Assembly (NCBI GenBank): GCA_002633005.1
Contig: NMRA01000033.1
Span: forward strand, 503,364 to 558,560
Length of the DNA stretch: 55,197 bases
Origin: Phoronis australis
Taxonomy: Eukaryota; Phoronida; Phoronidae
Direction of reading: 5' to 3'
The notes under the pieces were generated by a model. The model was given only the letters and a program-made list of their open reading frames with translations, did not search any database and was not told the origin of the DNA. How positions within the stretch are numbered: the stretch's first letter is position 1; each line of letters begins with the position of its first letter. The translations under genes were made by a program, and so were the position numbers. Below are positions 1 to 13,000 of this stretch, piece after piece.

Positions 1-597
1 GGGATGAGGAAATAGGTTTTTCATTTGAGGGGAAATATGCAGTGTAGAAAGATGTTTTTTGAAGACGTGGCTAATTCCGTTTAAACATGGATTGAACATA
101 GTTATGAAAGGTATTCTATTAGTAGTATTGCCTTTAGTTTTAGTTCTTAAAGATTCATTTCGAGTAATTGAGCGGACTTTGTCAAACTGTTTGTGTATAA
201 GATGTAAGGGGAAATGACGTTGAATTAGATAGTACTTGAGTTCTTTTAAACGGTTATTAAAGGAAGTTTCTTCTGAACAAATGCGTCGAATTCTTAGGGC
301 AAGGCTATATGGAAGGCTTTTCTTGCAATGAAAGGGATGACACGAGTGATATGACAGATACTGGTGTTTGTCAGTTTCTTTACAGAATAAGTCAGTTTCT
401 AGTTTATCATTATTAAGAGTGACAGTTACATCTAAAAATGAGACTTTATTTTGAGAAATGTCATGAGTGAACTTTATAGTAGGGTGAAATTTGTTAATAT
501 TTTCTAAAAATACATCTAATTTTTGTGGACCATGGGTCCATATCATAAAAATGTCATCAATGTATCTTCCCCTTCTCTGGCTAAAAAAACTCAAATT
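1..597 (-). mobile_element. Penelope-like element reverse transcriptase, C-terminal fragment
   Basis: Read on the minus strand, the frame is open from 597 to the window edge, with an in-frame TGA just upstream at 600-598. The reverse transcriptase catalytic box is clear (RGRYIDDIFMIWTHG). It is followed by the thumb-side blocks typical of Penelope-like elements: FLDV, then a TDKHQYLSYHSCHP-type block, then an ALRIRRIC block. The copy is 5'-truncated just before the YIDD box and continues out of the window towards a possible endonuclease domain. The frame is intact, so the insertion may be fairly young. Family assignment rests on motif recognition; the exact Penelope clade is not determined. 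Confidence 0.85.
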
Positions 598-600
598 TCA

Positions 601-3600
601 GTTGATCCATTCTTGTTGTTTTATTTACCGATTTACATTTTTCATTATTAGAAAAGGCGGAGAGTTACGCAAGAAAATGACGTTTATTGCATTGTTTTTC
701 ACTTAAACGGCTGTAACGGGCAAGGTGAGTGTCGGTTAACGTTGATTCCCAGATTTTGCATGCACCCCCGGCGTCCGGTCTCAGTTTAGCTTTACATGTT
801 GATACAAGTTTCACGGCGCGGTGACGAGCAGAACTACCCTGGCTGTGTGCAATTTCGGGGTCTACGGAAGAAATACACACAGTGGTACCTAGCTGTATTT
901 TGACGACAGTCTTCATACAGCTAGCTGGCTGGCTAACTGTACTCGTGAGGCACAAGCAGCCACACCTCTGGCCCGCGAGCCGTCTTGTGATTGGTGTTCT
1001 CCGACTACTGAGCCGGCGCGCAGACGGTAAATATACTTGTTTTAGAAAAAAATCAGAAACAAAACTGGACTGGAGGAACTCAGTGCGGAGACAGTAATTT
1101 CATGTTGAAGAGGGTTATACCGATCACTAGATCATGAAGCTTAACGTTCAAAAATATCTGACCACTTGGTCTCATTAAGTTAAACCCTTCGAGACTAAGT
1201 CTTGCTTCAGTACCGTCGGGCGGCCCTCAGTTCATGGTTTTGAATCACGCGGCTCTCAACTTGAGGTCGCATAACGCGTGAAGTCCAGGCTCAAGTTAAA
1301 GTAAAAGTGCATGTGACTGCCCTTTCAGATGAAATTTTGCAGAAATACATCCACTGGCGAATCCACGGTCGGATATGTGGTCGTTGATTCATTGAAAATA
1401 GTAGTTCATATATAGACTTGATTTCCGACGTGTCACAAAACTGTGTGATCATCGAGCACTTTTAAAATCTCGATCATGTCTCTCATGATGATTTGTGATT
1501 ACGAAAAGCGTTATTTCAAAAAAGTTACCCTTTTACCGTGAAGTTCTTTGCATATATACAGCATCTGCGCACGCGTTTATAGTAGCTCAGTCCATCTTTT
1601 TTCATTAATAAGTGGCGCAGACGGCTGCTGTTTTTACATATAAAAGTGTCACACTTGTATTAAAATGAGTGTTTCCTGATGCCTTTTGTCCAGACTTGGC
1701 ACTTTTCGTAGAGTAGTTCCCCGACTTTGCATAATCCTTTTGTAGGACATTCTCGGCGATAAAAGTACTGAGATTTTACATAAATTATCAGTAGGGCGCA
1801 TTCAAACCTAACAAACTCCGGTGTAGTATCTGAACGATCGGCCATTCTCGGTGCTGCCGTTGAGTCAAACTTCATCCCACGCGTTAGCGTTGGCGTTTTT
1901 AAATAGTAAAGACACGGGCCTTGATTTCAGAAAATATTTGGCTGACAACGACAAGAATTGGGGATTTGTAGTATTATCACAGCAACTCAGTGGGTTTTTT
2001 TAATCCTGGAAAAAATAAATGAAGATTTCTCGCAGTCTCAAAAATCAGGGATCATAGCCTGATATAAAAGACCATGATTTAGAGAAATGAAATCCTAGTT
2101 ACATAAGGCTCCTAGTTTGCTGTATTTTTGCGTGTTTTCCGCAAAATTGTACTCGAGTGAACATAGCTAAATAATTCGTGAATTTTTACATTCACGTGAT
2201 GAATTTCAGTGAAAAATTCACAATTCAGTTTTATAATTGCGAACTACTTAGCACAATGTACTTACTTAAAAGGGCCACGATATACTGCCAAAGATGAACA
2301 CCGAAATATAGTATTTCAAGAACATCTTCAGCACAGCCAAAAAATGTGATGTTCGTTGATTGTGATACCTTATTTCCTTCCGAAACTAAACGTGTAAACT
2401 TTAGTAGGCGAGCAACATTTATGACATCGTTTCTGAAAGATTGTCCCGCCGTATGCGGGTAGTACCAGCAAAGAATGAACGTACTGAGACCCATAATGTC
2501 TCGAGGGAGAAGGGGCAATGTTTTAGCAGTAATGTGCCTCATAGAAAGACACGTTACGCACTGATGGACTGAAGTTTTTGCTTCGAAATCAGGAAAAAGG
2601 ACTTCCACGGAACAAACCCGTCGCTTACGCAATCGCAAACATACTCGTAAAGTAACATTGACGACAAGTCTTTGCATTCCATGTGTTAGGATTATCGACA
2701 TAGTCGGTTTATTTTTCGTAGTCTTGGTTACATTTAAATCTTAAGACTTAAAATCCCAGCCCCTCACTTATAAAACGCTTCGCTTCCAATGAACAACCAT
2801 GACTGCTTGAAACCATATACAACAAACTTCACAGTAATATTGAAACCATGCTACAGTTATCTTATTTACGTCGAGTTCAGTTCGCCACGCATGTCGCCAA
2901 GTCTGTACGATAACACCAACACTGAACCCGTTAGGCAAAATTAAAATTTAATACTTTTACCTTTCTCGTCGCCGTGTGTGTCTTTAAGTGCACATAAAAG
3001 AGATACGACCACCAGTCAGTCAATAAAATTGGTGCTCGACAAGTACTCGAACGTCATCCCTTGCATTTTAGGATCAAAATAGAAAGATACTGTAGTTAAA
3101 TCCAGTTTGCGTTGTTGCAAAATCGTCAGAATTTCAAAGTCTTGAGAGTATATGTCAGTCGAAATGAAATACGCGTACTGAACACATTCAACAAAATACA
3201 CGTAAACAAATTTCCACTAGTTAAAATTTTAATTCAAAGACAGACAACCACCGTGACTTTCCTTAATGACATTGGTAAAATCGACATCGGAGGAAAACTA
3301 GGATTTGGCTCTTTTTTCATTAAGATAATTGCGTTTTCAGGATTAAAAAGGATTCACCCACTAAGACCCAATTCAAAGTTTTATATGCTTTTTAGAGATA
3401 AACTTGATTGGAAATGCGCGCTACTAGCACACTTACTTTGAAGTCTTTAGAACGCGGGAAAAAGTTTAAGTTCACGTAACATATCGTCATCAATACTCGA
3501 CGTCACAGTCGCGTCTGTCGAAAAACCATCGAGACGGCTAAAAAGGCTGTCCCATTTTAACACCAATTTTTTCCATCTTTTGGTGAGTACCTGTTCTATT

Positions 3601-4147
3601 GTTCATTGCTTACAATCTTCAAGTAAGAATTTCGTCTTGCCAAATCAAAATGAGACCAAACAGTACATGATTAATGATGAAATTTCCGAATTTCCTTTTG
3701 CTAAATACGCAAAGATTTCGCTCTAGCGTTACATACACGTGCCTGATCATAATTCCCGCCAAATATTCGTGAAATAAATTACTTCTCAAAAACTGACACC
3801 TTTAATACTGTGAACTATTGCACTAAACTTAGTAATTCGCGCTCCAGTTGCAGGTCATTTGTCTGTGATATACACTGATCACCTAGGATTGATGCTAGTC
3901 AGTACACCACACCAGCCCCGAATATCAAATAGGAGTGATGCGTTGGCTATGACAATACAGGGTTCATGACTTCATCGCGACCCTTTTGTCATGTGTAAAA
4001 TGTTCCTTCCGTTCTTTTCGGTTCCACAAATCTAGATAAACTAACATCTTGTTTTTTTCAAGTTTCTAATGCAGACATTTGACATTCTTATGGCCAAACT
4101 TTCACTTTCCCATAATAAACTCGCTTCTATGAAAACTTTGGAGACCA
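601..4147. other. 5' flank of the TAX1BP1-like gene; no coding sequence recognised
   Basis: About 3.5 kb without an exon I can support. Open frames here (for example on the minus strand at 2231-2701) show no recognisable domain. The coding start at 4427 lies just after a splice acceptor, so at least one non-coding first exon should be in this stretch or further left. The best candidate is the CpG-rich segment near 720-1040. Confidence 0.5.
720..1040 (+). promoter_or_regulatory. CpG-rich segment, possible promoter and first exon of the TAX1BP1-like gene
   Basis: This stretch is richer in CG dinucleotides than its AT-rich surroundings. It holds a GATTGG (inverted CCAAT box) near 990 and ends with a possible splice donor, ACG|GTAAAT, near 1027. 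A non-coding first exon is needed because the first coding exon begins at an acceptor (4418). This is inference from composition and position only; no TATA box or initiator was identified. Confidence 0.25.
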
Positions 4148-4397
4148 GGGGCCTGTTCCAAGAAAGTGACTTAAGTTCATTTTTGACTTAAGTTTAAGAT
4201 TTGTCTTAAATTCCAAACCTTGAAACTCCCACATTCGGTAAGGTAGTCAAAATTAAGACAAAACCTATGTCACACACATAAGCCAAACTTAAGATCTCTT
4301 TCTTGAATTGCTTTTGAGACAAATTTAACTTGTGCTTTAAAATTTACTAAAATTTAAGATTTGTCTTAGCTAAGTCAGTTTTGTTAGAACGGGTCCC
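4148..4397. mobile_element. MITE-like palindromic element (GGGGCCTGTTCCA family), copy 1
   Basis: Inverted ends: the left end starts GGGGCCTGTTCCAAGAAA and the right end, reverse-complemented, starts GGGACCCGTTCTAACAAA. The interior is built from repeated CTTAAGT/TTTGTCTTA blocks in both orientations. A second copy in opposite orientation lies at 38983-39220 in a TOPBP1 intron. No coding capacity. It ends only about 20 bp before the acceptor of the first coding exon of the TAX1BP1-like gene, so it may supply part of the polypyrimidine and branch-point region. Confidence 0.7.
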
Positions 4398-4426
4398 AGT
4401 TCCTTATTTTATTCACAGGGACAGCA

Positions 4427-5963
4427 ATGGCTTTCGCACCATCGCAATCGTCACAGTCCGGCGTGGGCAGTTTGTTGGTCACGTTCAAGAACATCGAGGA
4501 TAGATACGACATTGCGCACGATGTACCCGTGACGTTTACGCTGGGTGAGGACGTCAAAGCGTCAGAATGGGTAAGGCGTATAGCCGTTGACGAACGCATT
4601 TGCTTAGCAGGCATGCACGTTCTGTTGAACATGCTTTCAGAAAATGAAATGCGCTGGTTTGTTAATTAGATTTCTCGGAAGCAATTCGAATGTTCAGCCC
4701 TAAAAATGAAAACGTTTTTTACGAATTTCTTCAAAACATTGATAAAAGTTTTCATGAGTGGGTAATTCTCACGAAGACTTGTTTATATTACTTGCAAAAT
4801 ACGTCCATTTTAGTGTTCGGTGAAAAGTAAAATGATCTTTTGCTTTTCGGTCTTGGTAAGCTTGGTCTACATGAAACACAGTAAAAATGGACGAAGTCTT
4901 GTAGGCCCATTGAAAACTTCAACAATGCCGATTCCTCTTTGCAGGACTGGATTGGTTTGATGAAGACGGACTGGACCGACACCAGGGATTACATAGCCTG
5001 GGAGTGGGCACCCTCGCAGCCACGTGACAGCAGATGCCCACGTGACAGAGCTGTGACATTTCCAGCTAAAAAACTCAAGGTCTGCATTTAAGCGGAGGAG
5101 TCCGTCGCGGTTCACTCACGTAAAATTGCCGATTTCACGATTCATGTTTTTATATGAGATACACGCATCCCGACACAAGGTTATCGCTCTCGACATTGCC
5201 ATCAATTGTCCACAAGGACGCAACCAATTCTCACCCGGCCGTTTTCCATCACCTCTCGCCTCGATCCCTCATTCGCTTACTGTCACGGCAGCCCAAAAGT
5301 ACAAAATAACGCTGACGATGGCCCTGAAATCACGGTTCACAGGTTTACGTTTACGCTCGGCAAAATGTCATTTACAAATCACGAAAAGCCCGTCATTACC
5401 TCTTTACCTAAATCTGCATTTCCCCTTTATTTTTGAGTTCTTAACCAGGGCGCCTTGGGGCTTAAAAATATTACCACGCTGACCCGATCTTGAAATTCTG
5501 CCAAATGTGTGACTCAAGTCACACAATGCCAAGTACGAAATAGACCGTCGTTCCTCTGACTCATTAAAAGCTGTTTCCATCAATAAGAGAATTGCTTAAC
5601 TTTTCAAGTCTACAACTGCACTGACGTAAGTGAAGAACAACCATCCACATTATCAATAAAGTCATGAAACCAACAGACATGTAAAATACTTGTTGAGAAT
5701 AACATTGAAGAACAATTTATTGACATTGATTCGCAAAAACCATTAAACTAACAGACACTCAATACCTGCATTTGTTTCACAGAACCTCAACAGTCGCACA
5801 TGTCGTTACCAGTTTTTATACGCCATCGAGAATCGCACCGTTCTCGGCACCAGCAGAACATTTTCACTTTGTAACGACATCCGCCGAGACCTTCAACACG
5901 AGGTCACGGAAGCAGACACGACAAAAGATGACGAGACAGTGGAAGGTCCAGTGTCAGAGTCCA
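4427..5963 (+). CDS. Exons 1-3: SKICH domain
   Basis: Exon 1 encodes the first strands (VTFKNIEDRYDIAHDVPVTF), exon 2 the conserved core (DWIGLMKTDWTDTRDY, ending WEWAP), and exon 3 the last strands (YQFLYAIENRTVLGTSRTF). These align with the TAX1BP1/NDP52 pattern of VIFQNV, DWVGIFKVGW, YYTFLW and YQFCYV blocks. The intron between SEW and DWIG interrupts the domain in phase 0. In vertebrate family members SKICH binds partners such as NAP1/SINTBAD-type TBK1 adaptors; whether this holds here is unknown. After the domain, exon 3 runs into an acidic stretch. Confidence 0.88.
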
Positions 5964-8900
5964 GTAAGTGGTATTTCAAACATTAGACTTTCTTCTAAGA
6001 CGTGCCTTCTTACTTAAACGAGAAACTTTCAAGGCTATCTACGAGTGTGTTTCCTGAAAGTTACTTAAGGCGCTTCCACTTCGCAACTGCTGAATAAAGG
6101 TTTAGCCAAATTGAGTAGGCCTAATTATGAGTGCATCACAGTCTAAAATAATTTTAACACCAATTATCTCAGCAACTAGCAGTTATACGTATATTCTCAG
6201 AGGCTCTGCACTTTTGCTCAAATGAGATGAAATTATTTTTCAGAAATACTTGTGTGGAGCGTAAGACCAAATTTCAGACTAAGTCTTAATTCACTTTTCA
6301 TGAAACTGACCCCAGGCTTCAAAATTATGTTAAGCGCTATGTAATGGGTTCCGATTCCTAAACAACAAATTAATAATAAGGCATGCAAAAAGAAATTGGC
6401 AATCCTCACTCTTTTCGTAGAAATGTCCAAGCGTTGTAAATGAATATAGCCGCTACATTATTTTCCTTTTGTCAAAACCCAAACTACCAAGAAAAGAATA
6501 GATTTTGACATTATGTTTAAGGAGAGATTTGTTGCTTTTGTTAGTATTGTTGTTGTTGTTCTAACAAAAGCTTTTCCACTAGTGTCCCTGTTTCTTGAAA
6601 CTCGGACTTACCCTTACAAAGCAAGCTCTAAAGAAAAACACCTTTCGTCCACTTTCAGAAACGCTGGAGACGTTGGGATTTACGACGAATGTCTATGAAT
6701 TTCACGACAGTATGACACCATGTCCTCCAGTACCCAGGAAAAGAACATTCGATCCAGTAAGTTTGGTGAGAGATCCGTCGTTCCCAGTAACCTACTCTCG
6801 CCATGTTTGGGAAAACATCGTGAAGACTTACAAAAATAGCCAGGAAAAGGCAGTGGTCCCATACAAACCGATCTACACCATGGCACCTTCACAAAATGTA
6901 AGTTGACAATAATAATGATGATCTCCATGATAGCAAGTAGCAGCACATTTTAACTCGATAAAAACAGCAACGGATTTAAACCGGCTTGACATGTTTCGGT
7001 GTCGTTTATTGAAACACCATCATCAGAAGAAAAGAAAAACACAGTGGCCACCTTGCCAGGCCCAACAACAAGTAATGAAACACAGACACAGTCAGTTGCA
7101 GGGAGTAACAATAAGCTAGACTAACAATGACATCATGTGGTGTGCCAGTTGCCTATTGAGACTGGACTTGCACCAAGTGATGTGTAGAGCCTCATGACTT
7201 TTAAGCTCCTTTTTTGTTTCTGCTTGGTCTCTTATAGCAGTCATTGAAAAAGCATTGCTGATAACAATGATTGGAGCTCTGTAGATGAATATTAATATGT
7301 GAACCTCCGTCAGAATTTAGATATTCCCTGGTCCGGGTTTTCAAATGGCGAACAGTTTCGCCTTTATAATTGGAGCCACATCCAGCACAGATTAATTTGT
7401 ACACTACCCTAGACCGAAACATTTCAAGCCGGTTTAAATCCGTTGTTGTTTTATTAACAATGACGATCACGAAAAAAGTTGAAGCATAATAGATCTTACT
7501 AGCACACCTTTCGCATGAACTGCATCTAAGAAAGTAGTTCCTCGCCCAATTTCTTTATTGCACACCTGTAATAAACAAATAAACAAATCTTTTTTTCGTA
7601 CACAGAAAATATTAGCTGATCTGTAGTAACAAAAGTTATGTATTTTCTGTCCGTGCATAGAAATCACCAGACCAAGCTAACACGCAAATTTTGTCTGCAT
7701 CCACGGTCACGACCTCACCGACACCAACAGCGAAAAATACACAGAAAAACGAAGCCATCCCTCTGCCATATCACAGCCAGTCTGCTATTGATGACATCGT
7801 ACAAGCTTTCAACAACGCCCGTGAAGCTTCGAGCAAGGCCAAGCAATGCAAGGAAGAGCTCGAAGTCCTTCGATTACTCGAAGAGTTACCATTCGCGCAC
7901 GAATTTGAAGACGAAAACACGTCGTCAGTAGTAGAACCCAATTCAGAAAATGAAGCAACTGAGAAGTCAGAGCCCGTTTGGAAATGTATGAAGTTTGGAC
8001 ACATCGCGTCTGATACAAAGGGAGGCGTAAGAAGCAGCAGTTCTTATGGACCAGCAATCAAGTGTCGCCCGAAAAATGCACAAAAATCTAAGACGCACAC
8101 CACGTGCGCACGCTCTCAAGAGGCGCTGGAGAAGGAGCTCAAGGATCAACTGTCCGTCATCAGGAAGAGGGAAAGAGGCCTGGCACACGTGAAGAAGTCG
8201 TGTGTTGACTGCAAGCGCAGGCGTGCCTTGGATACGTCAGCAGATGAACAGTGCAAGATCCTTGTGAAAGAAATAGAGGACTTGCAGGAGGAAAGCAACG
8301 GATTGGACGAGATTGTTAGCAATAAGGTATCGTATCTACATCAAATTGGGAAAATTTGTGCGAGTTCATTCGAAATTCACGTAGTGTCATTAACTGTACT
8401 TGTAAGCTATGGTGATCTGCTCTTTAATTGCGTACATAGTTTGTTTTAAGAATTTCCTTGACTTGCCAGGCCTAAACAAAATTGCCAAAGTGTAAAGAAC
8501 ATCTTGAGACTACTAAAAGATTCATCCCAGAAAATGGTACTGTTGGTTTCATAGCAACAAATCTTTTCAAAAAGCAGTGAACAAGAAAATACATGTGGTA
8601 AAATCTGTATTGTGTTTTTTTTCAGAACAATGTTATCCATGAACTGTCCATTAGCTTAAAAAATCTTATCAAAGAAAACAGTGTTCTGACGTCAGAGGTA
8701 GAAGACTTACGACGCCAGCTACAAGTGACCAAACGGTCACGAAATTTGACGAGAGAATTGGAAAAGGTGAACCAATCGGTGAAGGCGTGTCGTATGACTG
8801 ACGAGATTAGTGACCTACATGTGGCTAAAATGATAATGATGGAAAAAAACGTGAGCAACTAAGCAATGACGCTTATTTACACATAAAAGTTCTAGTTTTA

Positions 8901-10016
8901 AGTGACCTTTGCTAAAACAAACACCACAGGAAACTGGGACATGTCTGACTCTGAAAATAAGTTCCCGCTCTTAGCGTATTCAGGTCACCAACCTTAGATG
9001 CATCTTTGATCAAGTAAAGTCTATCACAGGAGGAACGAAAGCCGAAGTTCTGACTTAAATTTACATACTACGAAAAAGGTGACTATTGGCTAAAAGTTTC
9101 AAAAATAAGACATTACAAAAACCACAGTTGCGATAACTTTAAATCACCTTCCGAGATTTATTTTTATAAGCAGCATATGAAAGAAATAACTTAACATAAG
9201 ATCACAAGATAAGGATGAAAGTTGCTAGAAGATACAGAGGAGCTTTGTGATTCAGCCTTGTGCTGGTTAGTGGTACATAACACTTCCTATGACATGTTGT
9301 TTGTGTGCTTTCCTTATAGACGCAACAACAACAGGAAATACGACAGCTCACACAATCTAAAGAAGCAACTCAAAAACAATTGGACGACTTGCTGTACACC
9401 TTGTCCCTGAAGGGCTACAACACAATGGTGGATGCAAACAGTGAGTATAGATTCGGTGAACTGTAGTATCCGAACAAAAGATATATTCATGACTGTAGCT
9501 AATAGGAAACGTTTCCTCTTCCCTATAGGCAACGGTCCGGTTTGGTGGTCTTTGATCTTAAGAATCAATTTCATTATCCGAATAACGGACATAAGTCATT
9601 GATTGCTGGGCTGTCAAAGTCGGGGACAGTAGAAAGAGACTTTTTCCTAAGTTTTTGTCACACGGCTTAGGCGGACGCTTTGGTGACCATGAGGTAGATA
9701 TAGAACACACAGCTTTTATAAAGCTGCATTCTGTCCTGTTTAGCTGGATAAATACGGAAATCAAATTAGACCATTTGTTCTCATAAAATCGGCCTCATAA
9801 CATTCTTTACCGTAAGAGGGTTCCGTTGCCGTTATCAGCTTGAGTGAGACAATAACACCATTTTCGAGTTCGAGGGTTGACCAACACCAATAATGTCTGA
9901 AGCGTTTTTTTAGTCACTGTTGGTTTCGATACTTTTGTTGGTCTACTTCTATTTGCGTTATTTAGTCAACTAAACAGGGTGAACTGCAGCTTTAAGCGCC
10001 TTTAACATGCTGCTCA

Positions 10017-10076
<60 letters not shown>

Positions 10077-13000
10077 GCACACGCACACAAACAAACAAAA
10101 GAAAACCTGCACACATCTAAAGAATTTTCGGTAATAATCACAAGAAAATACTGTACAATTCTTGTTCCTCTTTAGACAACACAGTCGATCTGCAAGGGCG
10201 ACAGGGCAGGTCAGTACAACTACTCGGCTGGGACATCGTAACCACCAAGAGACCGTCGAAAATGAACGACAAGCTGATCACCCAGCTGCGCGTGCTCGAG
10301 GAGGACAATGATCGGTTGGCGGAAGAAAACGTCAGCTTGCGCGAGTGCAACTCGGAGCTGCAGCTACGCAACGACGAGTTCCGAAAGCAGATTGACCAAC
10401 TGGCGCGGGACTGCGACGTGGAAAGGCAGAATCGAGACAACTATGCGTCTGAGCTGGAAAGGACGCAAGAGATCGTAGGCGACCTGAGGGAGGAGAACCT
10501 CGAGCTGCAAAGTACACTCTGCGACACAGAGCGCAATATGGGCAAAGTGGCGGAGCAAGAAGAGCTGATTGAACAGTTGAGGAAGGAAATAGAGAGGCTA
10601 AAGGAGACATCACCCGGTCAAGACGGCAGTCCTATGAGCATTAGGCAGGAATTGGAGGTAACTACATTGAATGTTTGTCTATAGGCCAACACAGCAAAGC
10701 TATTGAACTATAAATTGTCGCTACAATGTGGGCGTTGCGGTATCTAAAAAGTTTAATCATTCAACAAATTGAAGTTGAGAAATCGGTTTACCCGTTTGGA
10801 CAGCATTTACAATGTCTAGACCTTGCGTTGCAAAACTATCACTTGATGTTAAAATAAAAACAGCTCGTGACACTTAAGCAACACAATCACTTTCCACCGC
10901 AGAAAGATGACTTTCGGATTTGTTCTCGTTGCAGGCCAATCCACCCGTAAATCGTGGCCTGTTTACGAGAATTTTTGACGAGATTCTTCCGAACATAAAA
11001 TCAGCAATCACACAAAATCTCAGACGAATTACATAAGGACACTACGGGTAAATGCTCCTTTCTTTTGTAAAAAGGATGGAATAGTATAACCGAAACTTAA
11101 TATAACACCAAAAAAAAAACGGACAATCGCCGCTCAACTGAAAAAGTATTACTCGACGTTTCGTCTATTCATTAGACATCATCAGGATACAAGCAATCAG
11201 ACATCAAGTGTCGACATACGAGTCATGTTACATACATGAAGTGAAATGAGTGCAACAACAATGACAGGAAATAGTGAACAGGTCATCACCATAGCTGTAG
11301 GGTCAATGAGCCCTGCATGTAATTCAGAGAACCAGCAGCATGCAGGTCCTGAATGGACAGTGATACTTTATTGTAAATTCCTTTATAGATTCTTTACAAA
11401 TTATACTGACTGAATTAGCTTTGTGATTGTTACAGACACAATGTCTATAGCCGTTGTTTTTGACACATTGTCTGTAGACGTTGCTTTTGTCTGAGGTGTA
11501 ATCTGTCACAGCGGCGTTTCTGTGTGAATCAATATAGAATTCGAATTGATTACATTAAAGAGTCACTGACCATTCAGGACCAGCATGCTGCTGGTTCCCT
11601 GAATATAACCGACAGAGCTCGGTGAACTTACTGCTATGGTGATGACCCGTTTACCATTTTCTGTCATTGTTGTTGCACTCATTTCACTTCATGGGTGTAA
11701 CCCGACTCGTATGTCGACACTTGTCTGATTGTTTGAATCCTGATGATGTCTAATGAATAGACAAAAGGTCGAATTAATATGAACTTTTTCATTTGTGCTA
11801 TGATAGTCCGTTTTTTTTATTCTATTATGGCCAAAAATTGATGAAATTAATATAGCATACTCTAATTTCTACGAGTGCGAGAGTCATTTCGTAATTTGAG
11901 TCTGAGTGATGTTAACACAAAAATTACGATCAGTCAAACACATTCTAAATGCTGTCAAAAAAATTGAAATTACAGTTGTACTTTAAATTTTTACATTCTT
12001 TTTATGCCAGCTCCGGTATCATTTCTGTCATTTCACTACAACTTTCCATCTTTTTGTTACTAATTATTTGAAAATAATTTCCATTATCTCATTTGTAAAT
12101 GTTTTGTTCTATTTATTTTTATTTGTAACACTTAACGTAAACCTTTGTTTACTACTTAGTTTTTCTTTAATTACTTTTGTATCTTGGACCAAGGGGGAAA
12201 TGAGTTTTTAAATATTCTCGTGTTGTACTTGTCAGCATGGCTTTTAGTTGTCATCTCTGAGGCAACCTTGTAAATCTGTTACTCCACATATGTCTTATTC
12301 ACAGTATATCGCACATTCTCTGTGGACAATATAACTTCAGTCAACTAATCAACCAATCACTCTATCATGGGCTTTCATTGAAGGATGTCACAAAGAAACT
12401 TCAGGAAAAGGCCACAAAACTCGACACAAAAACTCGCAAGTTAGTGGACAAGATGAAAAAGTTGAAACAGGCAAAGGCTGACCTCGCCCGCTCGGAGGCG
12501 CTGCTTCAGGATCTGACAGATAAAGAGCGCGCACTCACCAGGATACTGCTACGTGACCGCAAGCAGAAAGTTCACATGGCCAACCGTTTCCGCGAACGCG
12601 AGGAGGAGTTGCAGACGCGCGTGAAGTGTCTAGAGCACATGATGGAAGCAAACCGACTCCTACAAAAGGTATCGTGGAACGGTAGTTTTAACTAGACTTT
12701 CGTATTTTCCTCTAATTTCAAAGGATCTCAAAAGCACTAAAATACTCATCCATGGTATTCTCCAGTGCATTCTTAAAATAGATATTTCTTTTTTGAATTT
12801 GCAGTCACGGCAGAGGTCTAGTTCAATACATCAATCAGCGGCTCACACTCCGTGGAACATCGTCAGTGAAGACCTTCATTCCACTGACAGCATGTCATCC
12901 GCTCTAGCCTTGTTGGCCCTTTCCTATGCAGACACGCTGGAAGCTGAAAACGATAACTTCAGCGAGACACTGATGCCGCGCTTGACAGACCCACTGAAAT

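Noticed and set aside
2231-2701. 156-aa minus-strand open frame upstream of the TAX1BP1-like gene
   Set aside because: No family signature and unusual composition; length alone is not enough in 3.5 kb of non-coding DNA.
6757-6762. Internal GTAAGT as the true end of exon 4
   Set aside because: The longer exon to 6897 keeps an open frame in the same phase and has an equally good donor; the short form is kept only as a possible isoform.
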